Shown: in pieces, positions 45,902 to 54,386 of the stretch
Layout of the letters: every line of letters starts with the position of its first letter
Numbering within the stretch: position 1 is the stretch's first letter
DNA from: Pseudoxanthomonas winnipegensis
Lineage (GTDB): Bacteria; Pseudomonadota; Gammaproteobacteria; Xanthomonadales; Xanthomonadaceae
NCBI RefSeq assembly: GCF_004283755.1
Contig: NZ_SHMH01000002.1
Coordinates: forward strand, 583,679-647,678
Direction: 5' to 3'
Length of the DNA stretch: 64,000 nt
Translations under genes and position numbers: made by a program
Notes under the pieces: model-generated
Databases searched by the model: none
Told to the model about the DNA's origin: nothing
The model's input: only the letters and a program-made list of their open reading frames with translations

Positions 45902-46034
45902 AGGCGATCCCCTGCGATGGTTTCCGGTAAGCCCCGCCCGCCTTTTGCCAAGTGTGAGCTTGGTCAAGCGTCGATAGCGTCACATTGCGTCAACCTGAAC
46001 CATCTCGGGCCTCTCGCGCGCCGGATTGCTGTCA

Positions 46035-46062
46035 TTGATAGGGTCGCGACAGTTGGTAAGAT
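46035..46062 (+). promoter_or_regulatory. Candidate sigma-70 promoter of the gene at 46143
   Basis: TTGATA (46035-46040) and TAAGAT (46057-46062) are separated by 16 bases in the only AT-rich part of the gap after ubiB, about 80 bases before the start codon at 46143. This is sequence match only. Confidence 0.4.
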
Positions 46063-46142
46063 CCCGTCCTGAGCCCCGGGCCGACACCCCTCAGGTCGCG
46101 GTCGCCGGCTGCGAGGCTGTTTTCCGGACATGGAGGTGGAGC

Positions 46143-46541
46143 ATGAAGCTGCATTGGACACTGTCGCTGTTGATCCTGTTGGCGTGCCAGGCGCATGCGC
46201 AGAACTCGATCGGTTACCGCAAGGATTCGCGTCAGGACGATCCGTTCGTGTTCTGTACCGAAGGCTGGAAGCGCAACGGCAACTGGGGCAACACCGCCTG
46301 GAATCCGACGTATCCCTTCACCGGCCGTGGTGCGTTCATGATTCACTTCCTGCCTTGGTGTCCAGTTCCGCATCCGGGTAATACCAAGTGTCCGGTCAGC
46401 TTCGGGTGGTTCCAGCCGCGTCCCTGGACCAATGACGATTGGAAAGGCTTTTTAGCCTATGAGACCGTGTGCCCCATCGGCAGACAGCCTGGTAACTGGG
46501 ACGGAAAAGGCAAGGCCAAGGATACGCCCACGCGTCACTAG
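46143..46541 (+). CDS. Small secreted Trp-rich protein with four cysteines, unknown function
   Basis: I do not recognise this 132-residue protein. A clear signal peptide (MKLHWTLSLLILLACQAHAQ) precedes a mature part of about 112 residues with eight tryptophans and four cysteines (FVFCTEG, LPWCPVP, TKCPVSF, ETVCPIG), presumably two disulfides, and a basic C-terminus. Base composition is visibly less GC-rich than the neighbours, suggesting acquisition. GGAGGTGGAGC supplies a strong ribosome site; a candidate promoter lies upstream and a strong terminator downstream, so it is a single-gene transcription unit. It could be an antimicrobial, lectin-like or inhibitor protein, but nothing in the sequence decides. 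Confidence 0.82.
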   Translation: MKLHWTLSLLILLACQAHAQNSIGYRKDSRQDDPFVFCTEGWKRNGNWGNTAWNPTYPFTGRGAFMIHFLPWCPVPHPGNTKCPVSFGWFQPRPWTNDDWKGFLAYETVCPIGRQPGNWDGKGKAKDTPTRH

Positions 46542-46564
46542 CGCTTGCGACCATTCAAAAACAA

Positions 46565-46589
46565 AGAGCCCCGCATGGGGCTCTTTTTG
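46565..46589. terminator. Rho-independent terminator between convergent genes
   Basis: AGAGCCCC (46565-46572) pairs with GGGGCTCT (46577-46584) around GCAT, followed by a T run and preceded by A-rich sequence. It ends the gene at 46143 and could serve the convergent EF-hand gene at 46614 less efficiently. Confidence 0.85.
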
Positions 46590-46613
46590 CGAGCGGTCCA
46601 AGGCCTTGCTGCC

Positions 46614-47030
46614 TCAGGGTGCGTTCTCGTTGAGAATGAACTCGCTCTTTGACAGGCGGCCATCGTGGTCCTGGTCCAGCCCATCGAACATGTTGGCCGA
46701 GTACCAGCGCTTGAACTCGTCCCAGGAGATGGCGCCGTCCTTGTCGGTATCCATCAGCGATAGGTTGGCATTCACGCCGCGGGCGACCTCGGAAGCGGGC
46801 AGGCCCTGGAACTTCGCGGCCATCTCCGCCTGGGACAGCCGGCCGTCGCCGTCGGTGTCATAGCGTTTGAAGCTCTTCAGATTGGCCGCTTCGTCCTCGG
46901 CCTTGTCGACAAAACCATCCTTGTTGGTATCTGCCAGATCGAAGATGGTGACCTGTTGCGCCATGGCCGATGGCGCAATGGCGCACAGCAGGGCAACGGC
47001 AGAGGTCAGCGTGCTTGCTTTGATCTTCAT
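46614..47030 (-). CDS. Secreted EF-hand calcium-binding protein
   Basis: A 138-residue protein with a signal peptide (ASTLTSAVALLCAIAPSAMAQ) and four EF-hand loops: DTNKDGFVDKAED, DTDGDGRLSQAEM, DTDKDGAISWDEF and DQDHDGRLSKSEF, all with the canonical Asp/Gly/Glu pattern. It is the second such protein in the window (compare 32210). Expected to bind calcium outside the cytoplasm. AAGGATGGAGC precedes ATG 47030. It is convergent with the small secreted protein gene. Confidence 0.92.
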   Translation of the reverse strand: MKIKASTLTSAVALLCAIAPSAMAQQVTIFDLADTNKDGFVDKAEDEAANLKSFKRYDTDGDGRLSQAEMAAKFQGLPASEVARGVNANLSLMDTDKDGAISWDEFKRWYSANMFDGLDQDHDGRLSKSEFILNENAP

Positions 47031-47299
47031 GCTCCATCCTTAGACATTCGCGATGTGGCCGGGAAGGTAGCACCGGGCCAGTTGCAAGCTCAAGCGCGGC
47101 CCTGGCGTGTCCGTCGCCCCTGTATCGACGCCTCGCGCGAGTATTGGGATGAAGGGCACGCCTTGCGCTGGAGTGCGATGGATCCGGACAGCCGAGCCGG
47201 CGCCGCCATCGAGTGCTTAGCGGGCACAACCCTGAGGCACCCCCTCATCTCGGGCTCCATAGCGTGCATTCGATTTAAAATGGGGCTCCCGTCGCGCTT

Positions 47300-48355
47300 A
47301 TGCGTTCTCTCCCCTTGCCGATATCCGATCTTCCTCTCGAGGCCCTCGCGCACGCCCTGAGCGCGAACCGCCTCGCCGGCCAAGCCGGCCAGACCCTCTT
47401 CCTGCGCGCGCGCCCCGGCGCGGCCTTGCGCGGCCTTGGGCTGGCGCTGCGGTGTACGCAGACCTTCAAGCCGGTGTTCGACGCGCTGCAACGCGACGGG
47501 TTCGAGGTCGAGGCCGAAGACGCGCCCGTCGCACCGGCACCGCTGGTCCTGCTCCTGCCCCCGCGCCAGAAGGAAGAAACGCGCGCGCTGCTGGCGCAGG
47601 CGGTGCTGCGCTGCGCGCCCGGCGGGCGGGTGGTGGCGAGCGTGGCCAACGACGAGGGCGCCAAGTCGGTGGAGAAGGATCTGGCGCGGTTGACCGGGCT
47701 GGGCGGCTCGCTGGCCAAGCACCATTGCCGCGTGTTCTGGAGCCCGCCGCTGGATGGCTCGCACGATGCGGCACTGCTGGCCGAATGGCAGCAGCTGGAC
47801 CGGATCCGGCCGATCCTCTGCGGGCGGTTCCGCAGCCGTCCGGGTGTGTTCGCCTGGGACCGGATCGATCCGGCCTCGCAGCTGCTGGCCGATGCGCTGC
47901 CGGCCAACCTGCGCGGCAGCGCGGCCGATCTTGGGGCCGGCTGGGGCTTCCTGGCCGATGCGCTGCTGACGCGCTGCGCAGGCATCTCCGCGCTGGATCT
48001 GTTCGAGGCCGAGCAGCGCGCGCTGGCGCTGGCCGAGCAGAACCTGATGTCGCACGCCCAGCGCGTGGCCCTGGGCTTCCACTGGCACGACGTGGCGGTC
48101 GGCCTGCCGAAGAAGTACGACGTCATCGTCAGCAATCCGCCGTTCCATGCACTGGCGCGCGGCGAGCGGCCGGACATCGGCCGGCGCTTCATCGAGGTGG
48201 CGGCGTCCTCGCTGAACCGCAACGGCCAGCTCTGGCTGGTCGCCAACCGGCATCTGCCCTACGAGGCCGTGCTGGAAGCGCGCTTCGAACAGGTGCGCGT
48301 GGCCGCCGAGAGCGCGGGCTTCAAGGTCATCGCTGCCACCGGGGCGCGCGCATGA
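47300..48355 (+). CDS. Class I SAM-dependent methyltransferase, RsmC-like
   Basis: A 351-residue protein with the two-domain layout of RsmC: an N-terminal degenerate methyltransferase half and a C-terminal catalytic half with GSAADLGAGWGFLADALL (motif I), LDLFEAEQRALALAEQN and the NPPFH motif IV (YDVIVSNPPFHALARG). RsmC methylates N2 of G1207 in 16S rRNA; the orthology here is likely but not certain. Start ATG 47300 has a poor ribosome site. It overlaps rsuA by four bases (ATGA at 48352-48355), starting a three-gene coupled operon of RNA-modifying and phosphatase-like genes. Confidence 0.9.
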   Translation: MRSLPLPISDLPLEALAHALSANRLAGQAGQTLFLRARPGAALRGLGLALRCTQTFKPVFDALQRDGFEVEAEDAPVAPAPLVLLLPPRQKEETRALLAQAVLRCAPGGRVVASVANDEGAKSVEKDLARLTGLGGSLAKHHCRVFWSPPLDGSHDAALLAEWQQLDRIRPILCGRFRSRPGVFAWDRIDPASQLLADALPANLRGSAADLGAGWGFLADALLTRCAGISALDLFEAEQRALALAEQNLMSHAQRVALGFHWHDVAVGLPKKYDVIVSNPPFHALARGERPDIGRRFIEVAASSLNRNGQLWLVANRHLPYEAVLEARFEQVRVAAESAGFKVIAATGARA

Positions 48356-49062
48356 AGATCGTGCGCCATATCGCCAACCTCGGCTACGGCAGCCGCAAGC
48401 AGGTGCAGGCCCTGTTCCGTGAGGGCCGGGTCACCGATGCGGCGGGCGAGGTGCTCTACACCGACGATCCGGTCGACCACGACGCGATCCGCATCGACGG
48501 GGAACCGCTCGATCCCGCGCCGGGCCTGTGCGTGCTGCTGCACAAGCCGGTCGGCTACACCTGTTCGACCAAGGACGCCGGGCGCCTGGTCTACGACCTG
48601 TTGCCCACGCGCTGGCGCCAGCGCGATCCGGTGCTGTCCACGGTCGGGCGCCTGGACCGCCAGACCAGCGGCCTGTTGCTGCTCACCGACGACGGCGGCC
48701 TGCTGCACCGGATCATCTCGCCCAAGGCGCAGCTGCCGAAGGTCTACGAGGCCACGCTGGCGCAGGATCTGCGCGGCGATGAGGCGCAGACCTTCGCCAG
48801 CGGCACGCTGTTGCTGGAATCCGATCCCAAGCCGCTGATGCCGGCCGAACTGGACGTCATCGCCCCGCGCCAGGTGCGCCTGACCCTGCACGAGGGCCGC
48901 TACCACCAGGTGCGGCGCATGTTCGCCGCGGTCGGCAACCATGTCGAGACGCTGCACCGCAGCCGCATCGGCGGGCTGGCGCTGGGCGATCTGCCCGAAG
49001 GCCAGTGGCGCGCGCTGGACGCGGCCGACCTCAACACTCTGTTCGCCGGAGCCAAGGAATGA
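48352..49062 (+). CDS. rsuA: 16S rRNA pseudouridine(516) synthase
   Basis: A 236-residue RsuA/RluB-type synthase. The N-terminal S4-like domain (MKIVRHIANLGYGSRKQVQALFREGRV) precedes the catalytic domain with LLHKPVGYTCST, and the catalytic aspartate in VGRLDRQTSGLLLLTDDG. GRYHQVRRMFAAVGNHVETLHR is the conserved C-terminal segment. It is translationally coupled to genes on both sides through ATGA overlaps at 48352 and 49059. Confidence 0.93.
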   Translation: MKIVRHIANLGYGSRKQVQALFREGRVTDAAGEVLYTDDPVDHDAIRIDGEPLDPAPGLCVLLHKPVGYTCSTKDAGRLVYDLLPTRWRQRDPVLSTVGRLDRQTSGLLLLTDDGGLLHRIISPKAQLPKVYEATLAQDLRGDEAQTFASGTLLLESDPKPLMPAELDVIAPRQVRLTLHEGRYHQVRRMFAAVGNHVETLHRSRIGGLALGDLPEGQWRALDAADLNTLFAGAKE

Positions 49063-49745
49063 AGGCCGACGTCGCCGCACTGTCCTTCCTGCCCGAGGCG
49101 GTGATCTTCGACATGGATGGACTGATGCTCGACAGCGAGCGCGCCTCGCTGCGCTGCTGGAGCCGCGCGGCGTGCGAGGCGGGCTTCGAGATCGAGGACG
49201 ACTACTGGCTGCGCATGGTCGGGCACAGCACCGCCGCCTGCGAGGCGATCCTACGCGAGCGCCTGGACGACGCGCAGATCGAAGCGCTGCTGGCGCGCTG
49301 TCATGTGCTGTACCACGAGGAAGTCGAAGCTGGGGTTCCACTGCGGCCCGGCATCGTGGCGCTGCTGCAGTGGCTGCAGCAGCAGGGCATTCCGCGCGGC
49401 GTGGCGACCTCCACGCGCCGGCCGCTGGCGCCGCGCAAGCTGGAGAACGCGGGGCTGCTGGACTACTTCGATGCGGTCACCGCCGGCAACGACGTCAGCC
49501 GGCCCAAGCCGGCGCCGGACATCTATCTGCTCGCCGCACAGCGCCTGGGCGCCGACCCCGCGCGCTGCCTGGCGCTGGAGGATTCGCCGGCCGGCGTCAC
49601 CGCCGCGCTGGCCGCGGGCATGACGGTGATCCAGGTGCCCGATCTGGTGATGCCGGACGAGGCCTTGCGCGCGCGCGGCCATCGCATCGTGGCCTCGCTC
49701 ACCGACGCCCAACGCCTGCTGGAAGCGCGCCTGGCCGGCGACTGA
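49059..49745 (+). CDS. HAD-superfamily phosphatase (beta-phosphoglucomutase-like)
   Basis: A 228-residue HAD hydrolase. Motif I is AVIFDMDGLMLDSE with the nucleophile DxD, motif II is GVATSTRR, motif III uses K in RKLENAGLLDYFDAVTAG...RPKPAPDIY, and motif IV is LEDSPAGVTAAL. A helical cap of subclass IA sits between motifs I and II. The substrate is uncertain: phosphosugar or nucleotide monophosphate. It overlaps rsuA by four bases and is the last gene of the coupled operon. Confidence 0.93.
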   Translation: MKADVAALSFLPEAVIFDMDGLMLDSERASLRCWSRAACEAGFEIEDDYWLRMVGHSTAACEAILRERLDDAQIEALLARCHVLYHEEVEAGVPLRPGIVALLQWLQQQGIPRGVATSTRRPLAPRKLENAGLLDYFDAVTAGNDVSRPKPAPDIYLLAAQRLGADPARCLALEDSPAGVTAALAAGMTVIQVPDLVMPDEALRARGHRIVASLTDAQRLLEARLAGD

Positions 49746-49845
49746 CGCCACCCGCGAGGACGCACGCCAGGACGCGTGCAAATGCAAGGGCGACGTGCGC
49801 GCCGCGGCTGCCTACAATGCCGCCCCCTCGCACACCCGGCAGTCC

Positions 49846-50664
49846 ATGAACATCGTCGTCAGAGAAGACCTCAAGGCCTACATCGATCCGCTCACGCCCG
49901 ACGAGTACGCCGCGCTGGAGCAGAGCCTGCTGGCCGAAGGCTGCCGCGACGCGCTGGTGCTGTGGGGCGATGTGCTGGTCGATGGCCACAACCGCTACGG
50001 CATCTGCCAGAAGCACGGGCTGCCGTTCAACACCGTGCAGAACACGCGCTTCACCTCGATGGAAGACGTGCATCTGTGGATGATCGACCAGCACCTGGGC
50101 CGGCGCAGCGTGTCGGACTTCCAGCGCGGCGTGCTGGCGCTGCGCCGGCGCGACATCCTGCTCGAACGCTCGCGCCAGGCCGCGCCCGCGCCCGCGCCGG
50201 CGGCGCCGGAGCCCGCCGGCGAAGGCGATGCCGGGGCTCCGCCGTGGGACACCAGCGCGCCGGCCGCCGCCGCGCCGGTGGTGACCTCGGCGATGCTGCC
50301 CACGCGCGAGGAACTGGCCCGCGCCGCCAAGCTCAGCAACAGCCAGGTCGCGGCGATCGAGAAGATCCAGAAGCAGGCCACGCCCGAGGTCATCGCCGCG
50401 GTACGCGCGGGCGAGCTGTCGATCAACGCCGCCGCCGTGGTCGCCACCTTGCCGGCGCAGGAGCAGCAGGCCGCCGCGCAGGGCGGCGCGCAGGAGCTCA
50501 AGGAGGCGGCCAAGCGCGTGCGCGACGCCAAGAAGCGCCCCAAGCCCGCGGCCAAGCCGGTCGAGAATCTGGAGCTGCCGCAGCTGCGCACGCGCCTGGC
50601 GCAGCTGCAGGAAGAGATCGCAGCCGTGGAGGCGCGGATCGCCGAACTGGAAGCCGCCGCCTGA
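49846..50664 (+). CDS. ParB-like domain protein (plasmid replication/partition-related)
   Basis: A 272-residue protein. The N-terminal ParB/sulfiredoxin-like domain (PLTPDEYAALEQSLLAEGCRDALVLWGDVLVDGHNRYGICQKHG) is followed by a Pro/Ala linker (about 115-155) and a helical DNA-binding-like part (AKLSNSQVAAIEKIQKQATPEVIAAVRAGELSINAAAVVATLP). A C-terminal coiled coil follows (LRTRLAQLQEEIAAVEARIAELE). Such chromosomal proteins are labelled partition-related but have no known plasmid link here. ATG 49846 fits the conserved start; no parA neighbour exists. Confidence 0.83.
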   Translation: MNIVVREDLKAYIDPLTPDEYAALEQSLLAEGCRDALVLWGDVLVDGHNRYGICQKHGLPFNTVQNTRFTSMEDVHLWMIDQHLGRRSVSDFQRGVLALRRRDILLERSRQAAPAPAPAAPEPAGEGDAGAPPWDTSAPAAAAPVVTSAMLPTREELARAAKLSNSQVAAIEKIQKQATPEVIAAVRAGELSINAAAVVATLPAQEQQAAAQGGAQELKEAAKRVRDAKKRPKPAAKPVENLELPQLRTRLAQLQEEIAAVEARIAELEAAA

Positions 50665-50685
50665 CGCAGCCGGCGCCGCGCCGCT

Positions 50686-51489
50686 TCAGGCGTACTGCAT
50701 CTTGCGCGTCATCCCGCCGTCGACGATGAACTCCTGTCCGGTGACGAAGCCGGACAGCGTCGGCGCCAGCAGCTGCACGGCCAGCGCGCCGATGTCTTCC
50801 GGCGTGCCGACGCGTCCGGCCGGGTGCTGGGCGTGATCGGCCTTGGAAAGCCTGGGAGTGCGCCGGCGTGAGGGACCGCGCCAGGCCTCGGTGGCGATCC
50901 AGCCCGGGCTGATCGCGTTGACCCGCACCCGCGGGCCTTCGCTTAAGGCCAGCGCATGGGTGAAGGCGACCAGCCCGCCCTTGGCGGCGGCGTAGGCTTC
51001 GCTGTGCGGCTCGGACTGGTGCGCGCGGGTCGAGGCGATGTTGACGATGGCGCCCTCGTCGTGGGCGCGCAGCGCCGGCAGCGCATGCCGGCTGCACAGG
51101 AAGGCGCCGTGCAGGCTGGCCAGGCGCTGGTTCCATTGCGCCAGGTCCAGCGTGTCCAGCGGCGGCACGTGCGGATCGGGCGGGCCGGCATTGTTGACCA
51201 GCCCGTCCAGGCGGCCGAAACGCTTCAGGGCCGCGGCGACGAAGGCGGCCACGCTGCGCTCGCTCGCCACGTCCAGGCGCTTGAAGAAGGCGTCCTCCCC
51301 GCGCGCCCATTCGGCCAGGCAGGCCTTGCCCGCGTCGGCATCCAGGTCGCCGATCGCCACACGCCCGCCGGCGCCCAGCACGGCCTGCGCGATCCCGCGC
51401 CCGATGCCCTGCGCGCCGCCGGAGATCATCACCACGCGGCCGGCCAGCGGCGCGGGGTTCCAGGGCGTGATCGGCGGTGTCAGCGACAT
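50686..51489 (-). CDS. Short-chain dehydrogenase/reductase
   Basis: A 267-residue classical SDR oxidoreductase. The cofactor loop is MISGGAQGIGRGIA (TGxxxGxG type), NNAG occurs in LDGLVNNAGPPD, and the catalytic triad is Ser in IVNIASTRAHQ and YxxxK in SEAYAAAKGGL. The acidic residue after beta-2 (GDLDADAG) suggests NAD(H) preference. The C-terminal GFVTGQEFIVDGGMTRKMQY is typical. Substrate is unknown. It is convergent with the ParB-like gene. Confidence 0.93.
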   Translation of the reverse strand: MSLTPPITPWNPAPLAGRVVMISGGAQGIGRGIAQAVLGAGGRVAIGDLDADAGKACLAEWARGEDAFFKRLDVASERSVAAFVAAALKRFGRLDGLVNNAGPPDPHVPPLDTLDLAQWNQRLASLHGAFLCSRHALPALRAHDEGAIVNIASTRAHQSEPHSEAYAAAKGGLVAFTHALALSEGPRVRVNAISPGWIATEAWRGPSRRRTPRLSKADHAQHPAGRVGTPEDIGALAVQLLAPTLSGFVTGQEFIVDGGMTRKMQYA

Positions 51490-51565
51490 GGCGGTGTTCC
51501 GGTGGCGATGGCGCCACAGTGTCCTCGCCCCCGCATCTGCGGGGCGTGTGCGTTCCGCGATGCGC

Positions 51566-52120
51566 TCAGTCGTCCAGCAGGCGCCGCCAGCCTTCCACGC
51601 CGAGTTCGTCGAGGGTGGCGATGTTGCGCTCCACGATCACGTCCGGATCGGGGAAGGCCGCCACGGCGCGCTCGACGCTGTCCTCGCGCAGCAGGTGCAG
51701 CGTCGGCCAGGGGGAGCGGTTGGTGTAGTTGGACATATCGTCCGGCGCGGCGCCGGCGAATTGGTAATCCGGGTGGAAGCTGGCCACCTGCAGGATCCCC
51801 TGAAGATCCAGCTGCTCGACGGCCATGTCGGCGTTGTCGAGGAAGTCGTTGTAGTCCAGGAAGTCGGTCAGCACGTCCGGGTGCACGATCAGCGTGGTGT
51901 CGATGAGCTCGGCCGGGGTCTCCCGCAGCAGCACCAGCTCTTCCATCAGCTGCTCCAGCAGCGCCTCGGGCGTGGTGGCGTCGCTCAGCACCATGCGCAC
52001 CTGCTGCTTGACGTAGACAGCCTTGGCGAACGGGCACAGGTTCAGCCCGATCACCGCGCGCTCGAGCCAGCGGCGGGTGTCGGCGAGCGGGTCGTGCAGG
52101 GCGGCGTGCTGCTCGGACAT
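51566..52120 (-). CDS. DUF1415 family protein
   Basis: A 184-residue soluble protein with the DUF1415 pattern (DTRRWLERAVIGLNLCPFAKAVYVKQQVRMVLSDA...LIDTTLIVHPDVLTDFLDYNDFLDNADMAVEQLDLQGILQVASFHPDYQFAG...DMSNYTNRSPWPTLHLLREDSVERAV). The conserved Cys in LNLCPFA and the SNYTNRSP block are family marks. Function is unknown. It starts 10 bases after the stop of yajQ on the same strand and is probably cotranscribed. Confidence 0.95.
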   Translation of the reverse strand: MSEQHAALHDPLADTRRWLERAVIGLNLCPFAKAVYVKQQVRMVLSDATTPEALLEQLMEELVLLRETPAELIDTTLIVHPDVLTDFLDYNDFLDNADMAVEQLDLQGILQVASFHPDYQFAGAAPDDMSNYTNRSPWPTLHLLREDSVERAVAAFPDPDVIVERNIATLDELGVEGWRRLLDD

Positions 52121-52130
52121 GCGCGGAAGG

Positions 52131-52613
52131 CTAGTCGCGGAAGTTGTCGAACTGCAGCGGCTGCTCGAACTCGTGCTGCTTCAGCAGCGCGATGGTCTCC
52201 TGCAGGTCGTCGCGCTTCTTGCCGTTGACGCGTAGCTTGTCGCCGTTGATCTGGGTGTCGACCTTGATCTTGGATTCCTTGATCTTGGCCGCGATCTGCT
52301 TGGCCAGCTTCTGCTCGATGCCCTGCTTGACGGTGATCTTCTGGCGCGCGCCGGCCAGGTTGGTCTCCACCTCGCCGAACTCCAGGCAGCGCGCGTCGAT
52401 GCCGCGGGCGATCAGGCGCGCGCGCAGGATGTCTTCCATCTGTTTGAGCTGGAAATCGCTCGGCGCCGACTGGGTGATCGTGTTGTCTTCCAGCACGAAC
52501 TTGGCGTCCACGCCCTTGAAGTCGAAGCGGTTGGACAGTTCGCGGTTGGCCTGATCCACCGCATTGGTCAGTTCGTGGGAATTGACCTCGGAGACGACGT
52601 CGAAGGAGGGCAT
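52131..52613 (-). CDS. YajQ-family cyclic-di-GMP/nucleotide-binding protein
   Basis: A 160-residue cytosolic protein (MPSFDVVSEVNSHELTNAVDQANRELSNRFDFKG...TQINGDKLRVNGKKRDDLQETIALLKQHEFEQPLQFDNFRD). The YajQ family has two tandem RNP-like folds. Its Xanthomonas homologue binds cyclic di-GMP and influences virulence gene transcription with a LysR partner. It is therefore a possible effector for the two EAL proteins in this window. CAGGTGCGCC precedes ATG 52613. It is complete and of standard length. Confidence 0.95.
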   Translation of the reverse strand: MPSFDVVSEVNSHELTNAVDQANRELSNRFDFKGVDAKFVLEDNTITQSAPSDFQLKQMEDILRARLIARGIDARCLEFGEVETNLAGARQKITVKQGIEQKLAKQIAAKIKESKIKVDTQINGDKLRVNGKKRDDLQETIALLKQHEFEQPLQFDNFRD

Positions 52614-52681
52614 GGCGCACCTGGCGCGAAAAATGAAGGCGCAAAGGGTAGCGCAGCGCGGCGGCGCCGTCAGGGCCGGAT

Positions 52682-52984
52682 TCAGTACGGCTCGTCTTCC
52701 TCGTTGAGCACCTCGATCACCGCGCCGGTGACGAAGGCCACGCGTTCGGCCACCTCGCGCACGCGGCGCACGCCCTCGTCGTTGGGCGCCTCGACTTCGA
52801 TCACCGAGTAGCTACCTGCCATGTCGTCGCTCAGGCCGGCCGAGCTGGAGTCGTCGTCGTCGCCGTGCGGCATCAGGTCCTCGATCTCCTCGATATGCTC
52901 GATGCCTTCGATGGACTCGAGCGCATCGGTCAGCTGCAGGGTGGACGCGTCATCGCCGGTCACGCGCAGGCGCAGGGTGGGCAT
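52682..52984 (-). CDS. Small acidic hypothetical protein
   Basis: A 100-residue protein (MPTLRLRVTGDDASTLQLTDALESIEGIEHIEEIEDLMPHGDDDDSSSAGLSDDMAGSYSVIEVEAPNDEGVRRVREVAERVAFVTGAVIEVLNEEDEPY). A beta-alpha-beta pattern is interrupted by a strongly acidic linker at about residues 44-58, giving a ferredoxin-like or ACT-like appearance. I cannot assign a family. CTGGAGAACCCC precedes ATG 52984. It is on the same strand as yajQ, 68 bases upstream of it. Confidence 0.78.
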   Translation of the reverse strand: MPTLRLRVTGDDASTLQLTDALESIEGIEHIEEIEDLMPHGDDDDSSSAGLSDDMAGSYSVIEVEAPNDEGVRRVREVAERVAFVTGAVIEVLNEEDEPY

Positions 52985-53115
52985 GGGGTTCTCCAGATGG
53001 TTCGTTGCCGCAGGATGCTGACCACGCTTGCGCGAAGGCGCGGTGAGTACCAGGGACTTCGCGCACATCGAGGTTCTTCTGCCGAGCGACGGACTGCGGG
53101 CTGTGAGGGTTTCTT

Positions 53116-53195
53116 GGCTTCGGAGGCGCTGCGGTCTGGCGGACCGCTGCCTCGCGCGTCGGGTACAAGGCTTCGTTTCGAATGAAGTCCTGATC
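53116..53195 (-). repeat. Structured intergenic repeat, copy 2 (reverse of 18014-18184)
   Basis: GGCTTCGGAG (53116-53125) and GAAGTCCTGATC (53184-53195) are the reverse complements of the block pair that bounds copy 1. Between them GAGGCGCTGCGGTC and GACCGCTGCCTC form a compact stem with a TGGCG loop (53123-53153), replacing the long inverted repeat of copy 1. Confidence 0.6.
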
Positions 53196-53276
53196 GATTC
53201 GTCGTGGGGCTTCAGACCGCAGGGGCGCGGCCGGTTGTCGAAGCGCGTTTACTGGCACGACACCTTGTCTAAACCC

Positions 53277-53310
53277 AAAAAAAAAAGCGGCGGCCCCTGA
53301 GGGCCGCCGC
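53277..53310 (-). terminator. Rho-independent terminator of the OmpW-like gene
   Basis: Read on the minus strand, a perfect 10-base stem (53301-53310 with 53287-53296, loop CTGA) is followed by ten T residues (A run 53277-53286 on the plus strand), 33 bases after the stop codon at 53343. Confidence 0.92.
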
Positions 53311-53342
53311 CTTGTCGGTCGCGATGTCACCGACGCCTTGGA

Positions 53343-54023
53343 TCAGAAGCGGGCGCCGATACCGAAGCCGACCGTCCACGGGTTCAGATCCAGCGACGCG
53401 CCGCTGCTCTTGCCATTGACGGTGAGATCCGGCGAACCGTCGAGGTAACGCGCGTCGAAGCGGGCGAACCAGGTCGGGTTGATGTTCATGTCCACGCCGA
53501 CGGTGCCGATGGCGCCCTTGGCGTCTTCGATGCCCACGTGCGAGCCCGGGACGCTGCCCAGCTTCTCGTTGCTGAAGTTGGACTCGTAGTAGCCCACGCC
53601 CACGAACGGACGGAACACCTGGTCCGGAGTGCCGAAGTGGTACTGCGCGCTCAGCGCGAGCGGCATCTGCTCGACGCTGCCGATCTTGCCCTGGTCGTCG
53701 GTGACGTCATGCTTGAACCTGCCCGCGGCGCCCCACAGCTCGACGGCGATGTTGGGGGTAGCGTAGAAGCTGGCGCTCAGCGTCGGGGCGGTGGCGCCAT
53801 CGACGTCGAGGGTGGTGCCCTTCAGCGGACGCGAGGACGGCTGCAACATGGTGGCGCTGCCGACCACGGCCCAGCGCTTGAACGCTGCGTCAGCGTCGCC
53901 GCCGGTGGTGCTGTTGGTGGCCACGCCATGCGGCGTGGAATCGTTGACGGCTTCCTGCGCAAAGACCGGCGGGGCGGCAAGCAGCGGCACCAGGGCCAGG
54001 CCAACCAAACGGATCGACTTCAT
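53343..54023 (-). CDS. OmpW-family outer membrane protein
   Basis: A 226-residue outer-membrane beta-barrel. The signal peptide is MKSIRLVGLALVPLLAAPPVFAQ. The mature part shows alternating amphipathic strands and OmpW marks (PTLSASFYATPNIAVELWGAAGRFKHDV, MPLALSAQYHFG...VFRPFVGVGYYESNF, AIGTVGVDMNINPTWFARFDARYLDG) and the terminal aromatic signature GFGIGARF needed for assembly. OmpW forms small eight-stranded channels for hydrophobic compounds. GAGGAAGTCCCC precedes ATG 54023. Confidence 0.93.
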   Translation of the reverse strand: MKSIRLVGLALVPLLAAPPVFAQEAVNDSTPHGVATNSTTGGDADAAFKRWAVVGSATMLQPSSRPLKGTTLDVDGATAPTLSASFYATPNIAVELWGAAGRFKHDVTDDQGKIGSVEQMPLALSAQYHFGTPDQVFRPFVGVGYYESNFSNEKLGSVPGSHVGIEDAKGAIGTVGVDMNINPTWFARFDARYLDGSPDLTVNGKSSGASLDLNPWTVGFGIGARF

Positions 54024-54386
54024 GGGGACTTCCTCTTCGTTCTTGTCTTGTGGGGCCCGCTCACTGGCGGGACGGCGCACACCGTAGGCGCGGCCAAATG
54101 AACGATTCCCTGCACGGCAGGCGTGGTTCAGGCTCCCGCACAGCAACGCTTCATCTTGTTGGATGCGCGTGCAGGCGCAGCGCTAGGCGTGGTGTAGAAA
54201 AACGTTAAATCGCGGCGGTTTTCTTCACGCGCGGCCGATGCCGTTTTGAACGGCGGCGTTCAGCCTGCATGACGGTTTTGGCAACGATTTGCGCAAGCTC
54301 GGGCGCGTTCATCGTCGCCTCGACGGCTGCTAGGCGGCTACCGCCGACGTTGGGATAGCCCGCTAGAACTGTCGTTGCGATCACAC

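Larger units (their letters stand above)
52985..53342. other. 358-base region without genes, holding a structured repeat and a terminator
   Basis: No open frame here has a ribosome site. It contains copy 2 of the structured repeat (53116-53195) and the terminator of the OmpW-like gene (53277-53310). Confidence 0.6.

Noticed and set aside
49846..50664. An integrated plasmid suggested by the ParB-like protein
   Set aside because: No ParA, replication protein, parS-like sites or mobile-element ends are nearby, and the neighbours are ordinary chromosomal genes.
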